Shown piece after piece: positions 7,216 to 17,624 of a DNA stretch of 64,000 nucleotides. The stretch covers positions 37,906 through 101,905 of the forward strand of contig DLSM01000003.1 in assembly GCA_002500135.1 (NCBI GenBank), written 5' to 3'. The stretch comes from Christensenella sp. UBA7862 (GTDB lineage: Bacteria > Bacillota > Clostridia > Christensenellales > UBA1242). Position 1 is the first letter of the stretch. Every line of letters starts with the position of its first letter. Below the pieces are notes generated by a model that did no database searches, was not told the origin of the DNA, and saw only the letters and a list, made by a program, of their open reading frames with translations. A program made the translations under genes and the position numbers.

Positions 7216-9319
7216 TTTCACCTTCATTTGTTTTTTCTGGTTGCTTTGTTTCTTTCTTCTCATAATCGCAAGCCTTGTTTGAGCATTTGTAATAGTTCAT
7301 AGTTTTGCTTTCTTTTACAGTTAAGAAACTTTTACACTTTGGGCAAGCGATGTTTGTTGGCTTGTCCCAACTTGCAAATTTGCAATCTGGATAGCCCACA
7401 CAGCCATAGAAAATCTTTCCGCCATGAGTTCTCCTTTCCACGACGTCTTTGCCGCATTGTGGACATTTACAAACGGGTGGTTTTGGCTGATTTAGGCTGA
7501 CGATATTTTTGCATTTTGGATAATTTGGACAAGCGAGGAATTTTGTATATTTCCCTTCTCTCACCACCATTTTTGCCCCGCATTTACTGCAAACAACATC
7601 ACTAACTTCTGGTGCGACTGACATTCTTTTTGACTCTCTATAAGCAAAAATCAATTCTTGCTCAAAGCCTGCGTAGAATTTGGAAATGACATTTTGCCAT
7701 GACTCTTCGCCGTCTGCAATTCTATCGAGATCATTTTCCATTTCGGCAGTAAAGGACACATTCATAATATCAGCAAAGTATTTTTCCAAAAACTCAGTAA
7801 CAGTTGTCCCAAGTTCAGATGGTTTCAAATACTTCCCGTCTTTAACCATGTAAGTTCTGTTAAGAAGTGTCATAACAGTTGGAGCATAGGTTGCTGGTCT
7901 GCCGATGCCCTTTTCTTCCATTGTCTTAATAAGACTTGCTTCTGTAAATCTTACTGGTGGTTTTGTAAACTTTTGCTCTTTTGTAATCTTATCTACATTT
8001 AGTTTATCTTTTTCGTTAAGTTTTGGAAGTTTGCTTTCGCCCGAATCGTCTTCTTGTTCCTCAAAAACCTTATATGCCCTAGTCCACCCTGCAAAAATTG
8101 GCGTTCTTCCCGTAGCCTTAAAACCCAAAGCGCCAGCAGAAATTCCGACTGATTGAGAATCATATGTTGCTGGGGTCATTTGACTTGCGACAAAACGTTC
8201 ATAAATAAGTTTGTATAGTTTGTAGTTGTCGGCAGACATATAGGACTTCACAGTCTCTGGCGTTCTATCTAGGCTGATTGGTCTTATTGCTTCGTGAGCG
8301 TCTTGAGCGTTCTTTTTTGCTTTAAAGACATTGTAAGTTTTTGGTGCATAATCTTCGCCATAATGCGATACGATGTATTCTTTTGCTTTTGCTTGTGCTT
8401 CTGGAGAAACACGAGTGGAGTCTGTTCTTATATAAGTTATAAGAGCGGTCTTTCCTTCTGAGCCAAGTTCCACTCCTTCATACAATGCTTGGGCACTTTT
8501 TGTTGTTTGTGAAATACTCATGCCAATTTTGTTAAGCGCATCTTGTTGCATTGTACTTGTTATAAATGGAGGTGGTGGCGTTGACTTTGTAACACTTCTC
8601 TTAATTTCTTCCACAATAAATTGTTGCTCTGCAAGATATTTAACAACATTTTCCGCTTGTTCAGCGTTGTCTGGAACAAATTTTTTCCCAAGTTTTGTGG
8701 CAAGGCTTGCCTTAAACTTTGTGCCGTCCTTTTCAAGAAAAGCACAAATTGGCCAATATTCTTGTGGCTTGAAATTTACAATTTCTTTTTCTCTATCCAC
8801 AATCAGTTTCAGTGCCACACTTTGCACACGTCCAGCACTAAGGTTTGGCTTTATTTTTTTGCAAATAATTGGCGAAACCTTGTAGCCCACCAATCTATCT
8901 AGGACACGTCTTCCTTGTTGAGCATGCACCAAATCCATGTTTATTTTTCGTGGGTTTTGCACAGCCTTATTTACAACAGACTTTGAAATTTCGTTAAATT
9001 CAATTCTGCATGGTTCGCTTTCTGGGATATTTAAAATGTGTTGAATGTGCCAAGAAATAGCCTCTCCTTCTCTATCAGGGTCGGTTGCCAAAAGCACACA
9101 ATCTGCTTTTGCTGCTTTGCTTTTCAGTTCTTTTATAATTGTTTCTTTGCCTGGCATAATTTCATATTGTGGCTCAAAATTCTTGGAAACATCAACGCCA
9201 AGTGTTTTTTCTGGCAAATCACGCACGTGACCTTTTGTGGCAACAACGTCATAGCCTTCGCCAAGATATTTTTTAAGAGTTTCTCTCTTTCCTGGACCTT
9301 CAATAATAACTAACTTCAT
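7208..9319 (-). CDS. topA: DNA topoisomerase I
   Basis: This type IA topoisomerase relaxes negative supercoils. In its 703 residues the TOPRIM domain lies at the N-terminus (LVIIEGPGKRETLKKYL, TDPDREGEAISWHI), the active-site tyrosine is in ALITYIRTDSTRVS (around residue 300), and three C-terminal zinc-ribbon modules follow, with paired cysteines in CSKCGAK...CPNYPKC, CPQCGKD...CVGYPDC and CPKCKSF...CSNKACDY. The domain set and length are typical. It sits between dprA and trmFO, matching the Firmicute dprA-topA-trmFO neighbourhood. Confidence 0.97.
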   Translation of the reverse strand: MKLVIIEGPGKRETLKKYLGEGYDVVATKGHVRDLPEKTLGVDVSKNFEPQYEIMPGKETIIKELKSKAAKADCVLLATDPDREGEAISWHIQHILNIPESEPCRIEFNEISKSVVNKAVQNPRKINMDLVHAQQGRRVLDRLVGYKVSPIICKKIKPNLSAGRVQSVALKLIVDREKEIVNFKPQEYWPICAFLEKDGTKFKASLATKLGKKFVPDNAEQAENVVKYLAEQQFIVEEIKRSVTKSTPPPPFITSTMQQDALNKIGMSISQTTKSAQALYEGVELGSEGKTALITYIRTDSTRVSPEAQAKAKEYIVSHYGEDYAPKTYNVFKAKKNAQDAHEAIRPISLDRTPETVKSYMSADNYKLYKLIYERFVASQMTPATYDSQSVGISAGALGFKATGRTPIFAGWTRAYKVFEEQEDDSGESKLPKLNEKDKLNVDKITKEQKFTKPPVRFTEASLIKTMEEKGIGRPATYAPTVMTLLNRTYMVKDGKYLKPSELGTTVTEFLEKYFADIMNVSFTAEMENDLDRIADGEESWQNVISKFYAGFEQELIFAYRESKRMSVAPEVSDVVCSKCGAKMVVREGKYTKFLACPNYPKCKNIVSLNQPKPPVCKCPQCGKDVVERRTHGGKIFYGCVGYPDCKFASWDKPTNIACPKCKSFLTVKESKTMNYYKCSNKACDYEKKETKQPEKTNEGENE

Positions 9320-9361
9320 TTAAACCTTCTTTAATTATCATTTTGTTTTGCAACTTGCCTA

Positions 9362-10456
9362 TTATTTTAAGAAATACACATTGCCCGCAAGTTTTTTTAT
9401 TATTCCACGAATTGTCAGCATTGTCAACAAACTGTTAAGCCTTTTTGTTTCAATGTGCGACAAATCGACAAGTTCTTGAAAAGTCTTTTCGCCCAAACGC
9501 AAAAGTTCAATCACCACTTGCTCATCCATAGACACATTTTCGCAAGTCTTATCTTTTGTCACATCACGCAACTTTCTATCGCCAATTATGTCCCTTATGT
9601 CGCAAACAGCCTTTGCTTGTCCGTTTGAAATCATTCTGTTTGTGCCAACACTTGCAATACTAAACACACTGCCTGGCACGGCAAAAACATCTTTGCCATA
9701 GTCAAGTGCGTAATTCTTGGTGTGCAGCGCTCCAGATTTCTCGCCCGCTTCAACCACCAAAATTCCACTGCTTAGTCCTGCAATAATTCTATTTCTTATC
9801 GGGAACATATATGCTTCTGACCTTCTTAATGGTCTTGTTTCAGAAAGCACAAGTCCGCCAGACTCAACAATTTTCTTTGCAAGGTCTGTGTTTGTTGCTG
9901 GATAAATTTCATCAATTCCGCCCGCCAAAACTGCTATAGTTTGACCATGATAGTTAAGTGCATTTTGATGAGCGTAAGTGTCAACACCGCTTGCCAAGCC
10001 ACTTACAATAACATATCCCGCATCAACAAGCCCATGACAAAACTTTTCCGTTGCCATTTTGCCATAACTTGTTATGTGCCTTGTGCCAACAATGCCAAAG
10101 CAATCGTCTTTCATAAGTTTTGGATTGCCCTTGTAGTAGATGACAAATGGTGGGGTGTCAATATTTCTCAAAGACTTTGGATAGTCAATGCTTTCTATTG
10201 TAATTGCCGAAATTCCAAGTGAATTTAGTTTTTCAATAACTTTATCCGCAAACTTTTCTCCCACTTCTCTATACAAAATTTGACTTTCCTCTGGTGACAA
10301 AATCTTCTCTATTTTATCCTTAATTCTCACCACCACTTCCCAGTCCAAAAAGTCGCCTGCGTTTGCAACAAGTTTTAATAGTTTCCCCTTTTTGGAATAT
10401 GTGGCAAAGTCAAAGTTATCCAGCCACAATATCGCTTTCTCGTTTCTATCCATCAT
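9362..10456 (-). CDS. dprA: DNA-processing protein DprA (Smf)
   Basis: DprA binds incoming single-stranded DNA and loads RecA during transformation. The 364 residues include the Rossmann-like core with FGIVGTRHITSYGK, VIVSGLASGVDTYAHQNAL, TIAVLAGGIDEIYPATN and FPIRNRIIAGLS, and a C-terminal winged-helix-like domain. AAGGAAAG precedes two adjacent ATG codons. Its partners ComM (10607) and ComEC (33245) are also here, so a DNA-uptake route may exist, though comEC is short. Confidence 0.94.
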   Translation of the reverse strand: MMDRNEKAILWLDNFDFATYSKKGKLLKLVANAGDFLDWEVVVRIKDKIEKILSPEESQILYREVGEKFADKVIEKLNSLGISAITIESIDYPKSLRNIDTPPFVIYYKGNPKLMKDDCFGIVGTRHITSYGKMATEKFCHGLVDAGYVIVSGLASGVDTYAHQNALNYHGQTIAVLAGGIDEIYPATNTDLAKKIVESGGLVLSETRPLRRSEAYMFPIRNRIIAGLSSGILVVEAGEKSGALHTKNYALDYGKDVFAVPGSVFSIASVGTNRMISNGQAKAVCDIRDIIGDRKLRDVTKDKTCENVSMDEQVVIELLRLGEKTFQELVDLSHIETKRLNSLLTMLTIRGIIKKLAGNVYFLK

Positions 10457-10606
10457 CTTTCCTTCAATTTCTAAATCTAATCTCTGTATAATCTTTTTTA
10501 AAAATAATAAATCTATCTATTAAATCTATATAAACTTCATTATTTTTGCTAAATTTTTATCAATTTTTGGCACATTTTGCTATATTTTTGGCACTTTTTT
10601 AACAAA

Positions 10607-12145
10607 TTAAGTCCAATATTTTTCGTCAAGGCTCCTATAATTTATGGCTTCCACCAAGTGGTCTGTTTGGATATTCTCACTGCCGTCAAGGTCGGCAATG
10701 GTTCTTGCCACTTTTAAAATTCTGTTATAAGCCCTTGCTGTAAGTTTTAAACTTTCAAACGCTTGCTCAAGGAGCATATTGCACTCGTCATCCAGTTTGC
10801 AATATTTTTTTATCATTTCTGGTCGCATTTTGCTATTGCTAAAGACGCCAGTGCCAGCAAATCTTTCCAGTTGAATTTTTCTTGCTCTATCCACTCGTTC
10901 CTTTATATTTTTGGAACATTCCTCATTTGAAACAGTGCTTATGTCGCCATATGTAACACCGTCAACTTCAATATACATATCAATTCTGTCCATCAAAGGA
11001 CCGCTTAATTTGCCAAGATATTTATGAATTTGCGAAGGCGAACATTTGCAAGGTTTGGTTGTTGAGCCGTAATTGCCGCATGGGCATGGGTTCATACTTG
11101 CAATAAGCACAAAGTTTGCAGGATATTCCACCGATTGCATATTTCTTGAAACGGTTATAACGCCGTCTTCAAGAGGTTGTCTTAGGGCTTCTATTGTGTG
11201 TCTTGGATATTCTGGCATTTCGTCAAGGAACAAAACCCCGTTGTGTGCAAGGCTTATTTCCCCTGGTTTTGCCTTTGCCCCGCCGCCAGTTAAAGCGACT
11301 GTTGTTGCCGTGTGGTGAGGCGACCTAAATGGTCTTTCGGTCAAAATTCCCGTTTTGCTGTCAAGAGTTCCCGCAACGCTGTGAATTTTTGTAACTTCCA
11401 GTGCTTCTTCAAAGGACATATCTGGAAGAATACTTGGGAACGCCTTTGCGAGCATTGTTTTGCCACTTCCTGGTGGTCCAATTAGAATGACATTATGACC
11501 GCCCGCTGCTGAGATTTCAAGCGCACGCTTTGCACTTGCTTGCCCTTTAATTAGGGCAAAATCGCCTATTGCCTTTGCTTGTTGTTTTACAAGTTCATAA
11601 CTCACATTTTCAACAGGAGCAATTTGCCTTGCACCGCTTAGAAATTCAACGACCTCTTTAAGATTGTGAACAGGATAAACTTCCACCCCTTCAATAAAGC
11701 CCGCTTCCGCCTTGTTTCCATATGGAATGACAATTTTCTTTATGCCCAAGTTTCTTGCGGTTATCAAAATTGGAAGCACACCTTTAATTTTTCTTAGACT
11801 TCCGTCCAGTGACAATTCACCAATAAAAGACAACTCGTCAAGCACTTCTTTTGCCACTTCAACTTGATTTGTCGCACGCAAAATGCCAACGGAAATTGGG
11901 AGGTCATAAAGTGAGCCTTCTTTTTTTGTGTCCGCTGGGGCAAGATTTATTGTCACTTTTTCAATAGGGCTTCTGAAGCCTTGATTTTTAATTGCTGAGA
12001 TAACCCTTTCCTTGCTTTCCCTAATTGAAGTGTCGGCAAGTCCAACGACATCAATGCCAGGAAGTCCACGAGAAATATCCGTTTCCACCTTTACAAGATA
12101 GCCGTTAAGTCCAACAAGTCCAAATGAATTTATAATTGATAGCAT
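10607..12145 (-). CDS. comM: ComM/YifB-family Mg-chelatase-like AAA+ helicase
   Basis: ComM is a hexameric branch-migration helicase that promotes integration of DNA during natural transformation. The 512 residues contain the N-terminal ChlI-like domain (GLVGLNGYLVKVETDISRGL), Walker A GPPGSGKTMLAKAFPSIL, Walker B GVLFLDEMPEY and the zinc-binding-like CPCGNYG...CKCS loop, then the C-terminal lid domain. Length fits the family. It precedes dprA in transcription order with a 150-nt AT-rich gap (10457-10606) that contains two copies of TTTTTGGCAC but no recognisable gene. Confidence 0.93.
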   Translation of the reverse strand: MLSIINSFGLVGLNGYLVKVETDISRGLPGIDVVGLADTSIRESKERVISAIKNQGFRSPIEKVTINLAPADTKKEGSLYDLPISVGILRATNQVEVAKEVLDELSFIGELSLDGSLRKIKGVLPILITARNLGIKKIVIPYGNKAEAGFIEGVEVYPVHNLKEVVEFLSGARQIAPVENVSYELVKQQAKAIGDFALIKGQASAKRALEISAAGGHNVILIGPPGSGKTMLAKAFPSILPDMSFEEALEVTKIHSVAGTLDSKTGILTERPFRSPHHTATTVALTGGGAKAKPGEISLAHNGVLFLDEMPEYPRHTIEALRQPLEDGVITVSRNMQSVEYPANFVLIASMNPCPCGNYGSTTKPCKCSPSQIHKYLGKLSGPLMDRIDMYIEVDGVTYGDISTVSNEECSKNIKERVDRARKIQLERFAGTGVFSNSKMRPEMIKKYCKLDDECNMLLEQAFESLKLTARAYNRILKVARTIADLDGSENIQTDHLVEAINYRSLDEKYWT

Positions 12146-12283
12146 AATTCACCAACCTTAAAAATCTAAACTTTAGTATATAATAAATGTCAAATTTGAC
12201 CAAATGATTTACGCAATAACTGCCAAAATTTTTAAAAATCGTTCAAAATGTGACTTATGTTGTCACAAAAAAAGTGAATGGCA

Positions 12284-13183
12284 TCACTCCAAAATGCCAT
12301 CCACAAATGAAGTTGGGTCAAAAATTTCAAGGTCGTCAATTCCCTCCCCAACGCCAACAAAATACACTGGAACTTTTATTTCTTCTTGAATTGGGAAAAC
12401 AATTCCGCCACGGCTTGTGCCGTCAAGTTTTGTAAGAACTATGCCGTCAATGCCAACTGCGTCTTTGAATGCTTGAACTTGGACAAGAGAGTTTTGACCA
12501 ATGGTTGCGTCAAGAACAATAAAGTTAAGTTTCATTGCATCTGGGAATTCTCTATTCTCAATTCTTGAAATCTTTTTAAGTTCTTCCATAAGGTTGACTT
12601 TTGTATGAAGTCTGCCCGCTGTGTCAACAATAAGAACATCTGTCTTTTTTGCCTTTGCACTTGCAATGCCGTCATAGACAACGGCAGAAGGGTCTGCCCC
12701 TTCACTGTGCTTAATAATCTTAACACCGGCTCTGTTAGACCATTCGTTAAGTTGTTCGGCAGCGGCGGCTCTGAAAGTATCTCCCGCCACAAGCGATACA
12801 CTCTTGCCTTGTTTTTTAAAGAAATTGGCAAGTTTTCCTATGGTTGTAGTTTTTCCAACGCCATTTACGCCAACAATAGTTATTATAAGTGGATATTCAA
12901 ACTTCTGTGGCTGCGTTTCAAGCAAAATTTCTTTCAGAATTGCCTTAAGTTCCACCCTTGCTTGCTCTTGTTTTACAATATGCTTTTCTCGAAGTCTATT
13001 TTTGAGCGAAGAAATAATTTTTTCTGTTGTTTCCACACCCATATCTGAACTTACAAGTGCAAACTCCAGTTCGTCATAAAAATCTGCGTTTATATCGCCA
13101 CCACGAAAAACACTGTTGAGTTTGGTGATAAGAGCGTCTTTTGTCTTTTTAAGTCCGTTTTTAATTTTGGAGAAAAATCCCAT
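12284..13183 (-). CDS. ftsY: SRP receptor GTPase FtsY
   Basis: FtsY is the membrane-associated receptor that docks Ffh-ribosome complexes to SecYEG. The 299-residue protein has the NG domain only: P-loop GVNGVGKT (105-112), DTFRAAAAEQL, VDTAGRLHTK, TKLDGTSRGG and the terminal FVGVGEGIDDL. The acidic A-domain is essentially missing, as in many Firmicutes, and a short basic amphipathic N-terminus (FSKIKNGLKKTKDAL) is the likely membrane contact. It follows smc, the usual smc-ftsY pairing. Confidence 0.96.
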   Translation of the reverse strand: MGFFSKIKNGLKKTKDALITKLNSVFRGGDINADFYDELEFALVSSDMGVETTEKIISSLKNRLREKHIVKQEQARVELKAILKEILLETQPQKFEYPLIITIVGVNGVGKTTTIGKLANFFKKQGKSVSLVAGDTFRAAAAEQLNEWSNRAGVKIIKHSEGADPSAVVYDGIASAKAKKTDVLIVDTAGRLHTKVNLMEELKKISRIENREFPDAMKLNFIVLDATIGQNSLVQVQAFKDAVGIDGIVLTKLDGTSRGGIVFPIQEEIKVPVYFVGVGEGIDDLEIFDPTSFVDGILE

Positions 13184-13254
13184 GTTATGCTTGTCCTTTT
13201 TTGTCGAATTTTGTCATTTTGGCTAAAATGCAAGAGGAAAAGTCCCCTTGCACA

Positions 13255-16200
13255 TTAAGCTGTTTTATCAGTTTTGATGTTTTGTTCTTCGGAAGAATTT
13301 TTGATTGCGTCTTCAAGTTTGACAGAAACAATCTTGCTGACGCCCCTTTCTTCCATCGTCACGCCATAAAGTGAGTCAGCAAGCATCATAGTTGGCTTTC
13401 TGTGTGTGATGACGATAAATTGAGTTTCCTTAGAAAAGTTCTTAAGATATTGAGCAAATCTTGAAACGTTGCTGTCGTCAAGAGCAGCCTCAATTTCGTC
13501 AAGCAAGCAGAAAGGCATTGGTCTTAGTCTTAATATTGCAAACAAAATTGCAATGGCTGTAAGAGCCTTTTCGCCACCGCTTAAAAGGGTTATGCTTTGA
13601 AGTTTCTTCCCTGGTGGTTCTGCAACAATTTCCACGCCTGCTTGAAGTGGGTCTTCGCTTTCTGTAAGTTCAAGTCTTGCATTGCCGCCGCCAAATAGTT
13701 CCCTAAATGACTTTGAGAAGTTGGCTTGAATTTTTGCAAATTCAGCGTCAAATCTTGTTATCATTTCTTCTGACAAGTCTTTGATAATCTTTTGCAAGTC
13801 TTCCTTTGCTGTGGTCAAGTCTTGTGCTTGAGCGTTTAGTTCTTCATATCTTGTCATAAGTTCTTTGCAATCTTCAATGGCATTGACGTTTATATATCCA
13901 AGTTTTGAAATTTCTTTTTTAAGTCTTGAAATTTCAATAAGCCCTTGTTTTAGGTCAAAATTTTCCACTTTAAGTGGCAAACATGAAGCATAAGTGAGTT
14001 CATAATCTTCAAAAATCTTTTCTTGCATTGCTTCAATATCTGTGTCCACTTTTGCAAGAGCGTTTGTTTGTTGATATTTCTTTTCTTGCACAAGGCTAAT
14101 TTCGGTCATGAGTCTTGCTTTGTCTTCGTCAAGTTTCCTAATTTCATATTGAAGATTTTGCTTAACTTGGTCTAGGCTTGCAAGTTTGCTCTTTGCCTCA
14201 TCAATCTTGGCTTTAAGTCCGTCATCGTCATGACTATCAACACTTGTGTCCACCATTTCTTGAGCAAGTTCCACACTTTCTTCAATTTTTGCAATATTGG
14301 AAGAAATATCTGTTATGTTGAAGTTTGCCCTATTTATGTATTCGTCAAGTCTTGCAATTTCAGTTGAAATATTAGAAATTTCATTTTCAAGCGTTGTTTT
14401 TTCAATTTTAAGTTCAGTTATTGTGTTTTGAAGTTCATCACGCTTTGAACGAAGCTGATTGAACAATTTTTGATTATTTTCAATCTGCTTAGAGCCAGCG
14501 ATATTCATATCGACATCGCCCTCAACGCTTGCAAGAGCCTTTGTAATAACTTCAATTTTGGTTGCGAAATCAATCTTTTCTTGACTGAGTGCAATTCGCT
14601 CTTTATTAAGTTCGTCAACAAAAACAGATAGTTGCTCCAAGTTTTGTGCTTGTTTTGCACTTTCCACTTGCGAAACAACAAGTCTTGATTGCAAATCTTC
14701 GTCAATTTTTGTAAGTTTTGCAAGTTCTGCTTCAAGGGTTGTCTTAAGGTTTTTAAATTCCTCAAAATTCTTTGAAAGTTTATCAATTTGAACGGTCAAG
14801 TTCTCAATTTCGTTATCTCTTGTTAAAAGGTTTGATGTAACAGCCTTTTTGCTACCGCCAGACATAGAACCTTGAGTGCTTACTACATCGCCGTCAAGAG
14901 TAACTATTTTGAAAGTGAAATTGGTTTGTCTTGCAAGCGAAACTGCTGTGTCTATTGTATCAACAACAACTGTTCGCCCAAGCAAACTTTCAAACACCGC
15001 CTTCAAACTTGAATCAAATTTCACAACGTTTGACGCAACGCCATATGTTTTGTTTTTGGCAACAATATTTTTTTCACTGTCACTCAAAAGTCTAACTTTC
15101 ATAGCGGTTATTGGCAAGAAAGTTGCTCTGCCATAGTTATTGTGTTTTAAATAGTTAATAAGATATTTTGCATCTTCTTCGTTTTTTGTAATAACGTCTT
15201 GAACTGCCCCGCCAAGTGCCACTTCTATCGCCGTTTCAAAGCCTTTTGGAATGGTCATTGCAGAAGCAACAATATCCACAATTTTGCTCTTAAGTTCTAC
15301 CTTGCTCTTTGCGTCTTGCATAAGCCTTTTGACAGAATAGTTAAAGCCGTCATAGTCCCTTTGCATATCTTCAAGCACTTTCTTTCTGTTTTGCAAAATT
15401 TGAATGTTTGAAGTGCTTTGAGCAAGTCTTTCATTGTTTTCTTTTATTCTATTTTGAACGGTTTGGAGTTGCTCTCTTGCTCTCTGTGCTTGAGAGGTTA
15501 GTTTTTCGTGAATATCTTGTGCGTTTCTTGAAATTTCTGTTGCTTGAGATAACGCATCTTCTTTTTCTTTAATCCTTGTCTGCAAAGAGTAAATTCTGCT
15601 ATCTAGGTCGGAAATATTGCTTTGATAAGCGTCCTTTTGAGCATTAAGAGCGGATATGTTTGACTTGATGTCCGTCATTTTGGACAATTCGTCAATCATT
15701 TCTTTTTGCTTCTTTGTTGCTTCGTCCTCTGCCCCAGTCAATTCGTCAACAATCTTAAGGTATTGCTCTGTCATGTCGTCAAGTTTGTATGAAAGCGTCC
15801 TAAGCCGTGCTTCCTTCACTTCCTTTTCTTGCTCGTTAACTTCAACAAGTCTAACAGAGTTATCTCTGTTTAATGTTTCTTTTGCCAAGTCTTCCTTTAA
15901 TGATGACATTTCGTCAAGCAAAAATTTAAGTCTTTCTTTCACGACATTTGCTTCGCCTGTTTTCTTCTCAAGTTCCACAGTGTGAGCAAGAATTTTGTCG
16001 TTGAGTTCTTGCAAGGTCTTGTCAATGTTTGACACTTCACCCATTTTTGCGTCATAATCGCTGTTCATTTTGTCAAGTGATGATTGTTTTGACGCAAGTT
16101 CTTCTTCAAAGCCATCAATTTTTGTTTGAATGGCTTGTTTTGTGTCGCTTGCACTTTCATATTGATTTACATAAACATTGACTTCATAGGTCTTGAGTTC

Positions 16201-16860
16201 ATCTTTGTATCCAAGATAAAGTTTAGCGTTTTCTGCTTGTTTTTTAAGAGGTCCCAGTTGCCTTTCTTGTTCTTGCAAAACGTCAAGCGCTCTGTTCAAA
16301 TTATCTTGTGTTCTATCCAGTTTTCTTTCCGCTTCAATTTTGCGTTGTTTAAATTTTGCAATGCCTGCTGCTTCCTCAAAAATTGCACGTCTATTTTCTG
16401 GCTTTGCACTGATAATTTCTTCAACCTTGCCTTGTCCAATGATTGAGTATCCCTCTTTGCCTATGCCCGAATCGTGAAGAGCATTGACTATGTCTTTCAT
16501 TCTGCAAGGGGTGCCGTTTATTAAATATTCACTTTCGCCCGAGCGATAAAGTTTTCTTGTAAAAGCCACTTCATCAAAGTTTAAGTCAAACATTCGTGAT
16601 GAGTTGTCAAAAAACAAAGACACTTCGCAATAGGACATGCTCTTTCTTTTTTCTGTGCCATTAAAAATAACTTCTTGCATGTTGCTGCTACGCAAGAGTT
16701 TTGTGCTTTGCTCACCAAGCACCCACCTTATGGCGTCTGATACATTAGATTTCCCGCATCCGTTTGGCCCGACAATTCCCGTTATACCCGCATCAAACTT
16801 AATTTCAAGTTTGTCGGCAAACGATTTAAAGCCCACCAGTTCAATTTTCTTAAAGTTCAT
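13255..16860 (-). CDS. smc: Chromosome segregation ATPase SMC
   Basis: SMC is the core of bacterial condensin with ScpA and ScpB (encoded at 50965-52657). The 1201 residues show the N-terminal Walker A GPNGCGKSN (31-39), long coiled coils on either side of a hinge (roughly residues 515-640), and the C-terminal ABC signature LLSGGEKALTAIAILFA with Walker B PFCLLDEIEAALDD. Full length and intact. AAAGGAAAC precedes the ATG. Gene order rnc-smc-ftsY is the classic Firmicute order. Confidence 0.97.
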   Translation of the reverse strand: MNFKKIELVGFKSFADKLEIKFDAGITGIVGPNGCGKSNVSDAIRWVLGEQSTKLLRSSNMQEVIFNGTEKRKSMSYCEVSLFFDNSSRMFDLNFDEVAFTRKLYRSGESEYLINGTPCRMKDIVNALHDSGIGKEGYSIIGQGKVEEIISAKPENRRAIFEEAAGIAKFKQRKIEAERKLDRTQDNLNRALDVLQEQERQLGPLKKQAENAKLYLGYKDELKTYEVNVYVNQYESASDTKQAIQTKIDGFEEELASKQSSLDKMNSDYDAKMGEVSNIDKTLQELNDKILAHTVELEKKTGEANVVKERLKFLLDEMSSLKEDLAKETLNRDNSVRLVEVNEQEKEVKEARLRTLSYKLDDMTEQYLKIVDELTGAEDEATKKQKEMIDELSKMTDIKSNISALNAQKDAYQSNISDLDSRIYSLQTRIKEKEDALSQATEISRNAQDIHEKLTSQAQRAREQLQTVQNRIKENNERLAQSTSNIQILQNRKKVLEDMQRDYDGFNYSVKRLMQDAKSKVELKSKIVDIVASAMTIPKGFETAIEVALGGAVQDVITKNEEDAKYLINYLKHNNYGRATFLPITAMKVRLLSDSEKNIVAKNKTYGVASNVVKFDSSLKAVFESLLGRTVVVDTIDTAVSLARQTNFTFKIVTLDGDVVSTQGSMSGGSKKAVTSNLLTRDNEIENLTVQIDKLSKNFEEFKNLKTTLEAELAKLTKIDEDLQSRLVVSQVESAKQAQNLEQLSVFVDELNKERIALSQEKIDFATKIEVITKALASVEGDVDMNIAGSKQIENNQKLFNQLRSKRDELQNTITELKIEKTTLENEISNISTEIARLDEYINRANFNITDISSNIAKIEESVELAQEMVDTSVDSHDDDGLKAKIDEAKSKLASLDQVKQNLQYEIRKLDEDKARLMTEISLVQEKKYQQTNALAKVDTDIEAMQEKIFEDYELTYASCLPLKVENFDLKQGLIEISRLKKEISKLGYINVNAIEDCKELMTRYEELNAQAQDLTTAKEDLQKIIKDLSEEMITRFDAEFAKIQANFSKSFRELFGGGNARLELTESEDPLQAGVEIVAEPPGKKLQSITLLSGGEKALTAIAILFAILRLRPMPFCLLDEIEAALDDSNVSRFAQYLKNFSKETQFIVITHRKPTMMLADSLYGVTMEERGVSKIVSVKLEDAIKNSSEEQNIKTDKTA

Positions 16861-16925
16861 TATGTTTCCTTTTTAATACTCTTGGCAAAAGGCATATTTT
16901 ATACACCCTTTGCCAAAAGGATATT

Positions 16926-17624
16926 TTATGAATGTTTCCCCTCGACAAGCAAAAGTCTTAACATTTCCTTGTTTTCAAGCGCTCGCTTTGCACAGTCCAT
17001 CTGGGCATGTTTCTTGCTTTCTGCCGAACTTCTTGCCACAAACACATCGTTTATGTATGCTTCTGCACAAAATACCCCAGGGTTGTTTGGCATGGCATAG
17101 GTGAAATACACAAGGTTTGCACCTTTCACTTTTTGCACTTCTTCTTGAAGCATTGTTTTGTAGTCAAAGTCCTTTGTTTTGCACGCTTTTGCAACGTCTA
17201 TAAATCTTAACACAAAACGCTTTGCCTTTTCAAGACTGCTATCTGTGTAAATTGCCCCGACCAAACTTTCAAACAAATTTTCCTTTATGCTTCTTGCAAT
17301 TTCTTGCCCCGCAAGACTTCTTCCCACTTGCAAAAACTGGTCCAGCTTTTCATTTTCAATGATGTTTGCAAGGGCGTCACCATTAACAAGTTTTGCACGA
17401 AGTTTTGTCATTTTGCCTTCTTCAATGTTAAAGTTTGAATATAACTCGCTTGCAATAACAAAGTCCAATATTGAATCTCCCAAAAATTCAAGACGCTCGT
17501 TGCTCTGGGTGTGGTGTTCGTTTGCGTAGGATGAATGAGTGAAGGCGGTGTTCAAAATTTGCTTATTTTTAAATGAATAATGAATTATTTTCTCAATTTT
17601 CTTGATGTCCGCATCAGTCATCAA
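16926..17624 (-). CDS. rnc: Ribonuclease III
   Basis: RNase III cleaves double-stranded RNA, including rRNA precursors. In 232 residues it has the catalytic signature SNERLEFLGDSILDFVIA with the conserved acidic residues, and a C-terminal dsRNA-binding domain (about residues 160-225: YKTMLQEEVQKVKGANLVYF and SSAESKKHAQMDCAKRAL). The start overlaps the plsX coding end by 11 nt with a GGAGGTG site inside plsX, so the two are coupled. No acpP gene lies between them, unlike in Bacillus. Confidence 0.95.
   Translation of the reverse strand: MMTDADIKKIEKIIHYSFKNKQILNTAFTHSSYANEHHTQSNERLEFLGDSILDFVIASELYSNFNIEEGKMTKLRAKLVNGDALANIIENEKLDQFLQVGRSLAGQEIARSIKENLFESLVGAIYTDSSLEKAKRFVLRFIDVAKACKTKDFDYKTMLQEEVQKVKGANLVYFTYAMPNNPGVFCAEAYINDVFVARSSAESKKHAQMDCAKRALENKEMLRLLLVEGKHS

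Noticed and set aside
12250..12266. Hairpin GTGAC...GTCAC as a terminator of ftsY
   Set aside because: On the minus strand, where ftsY ends, no T run follows the stem; the run of A on the plus strand is on the wrong side.
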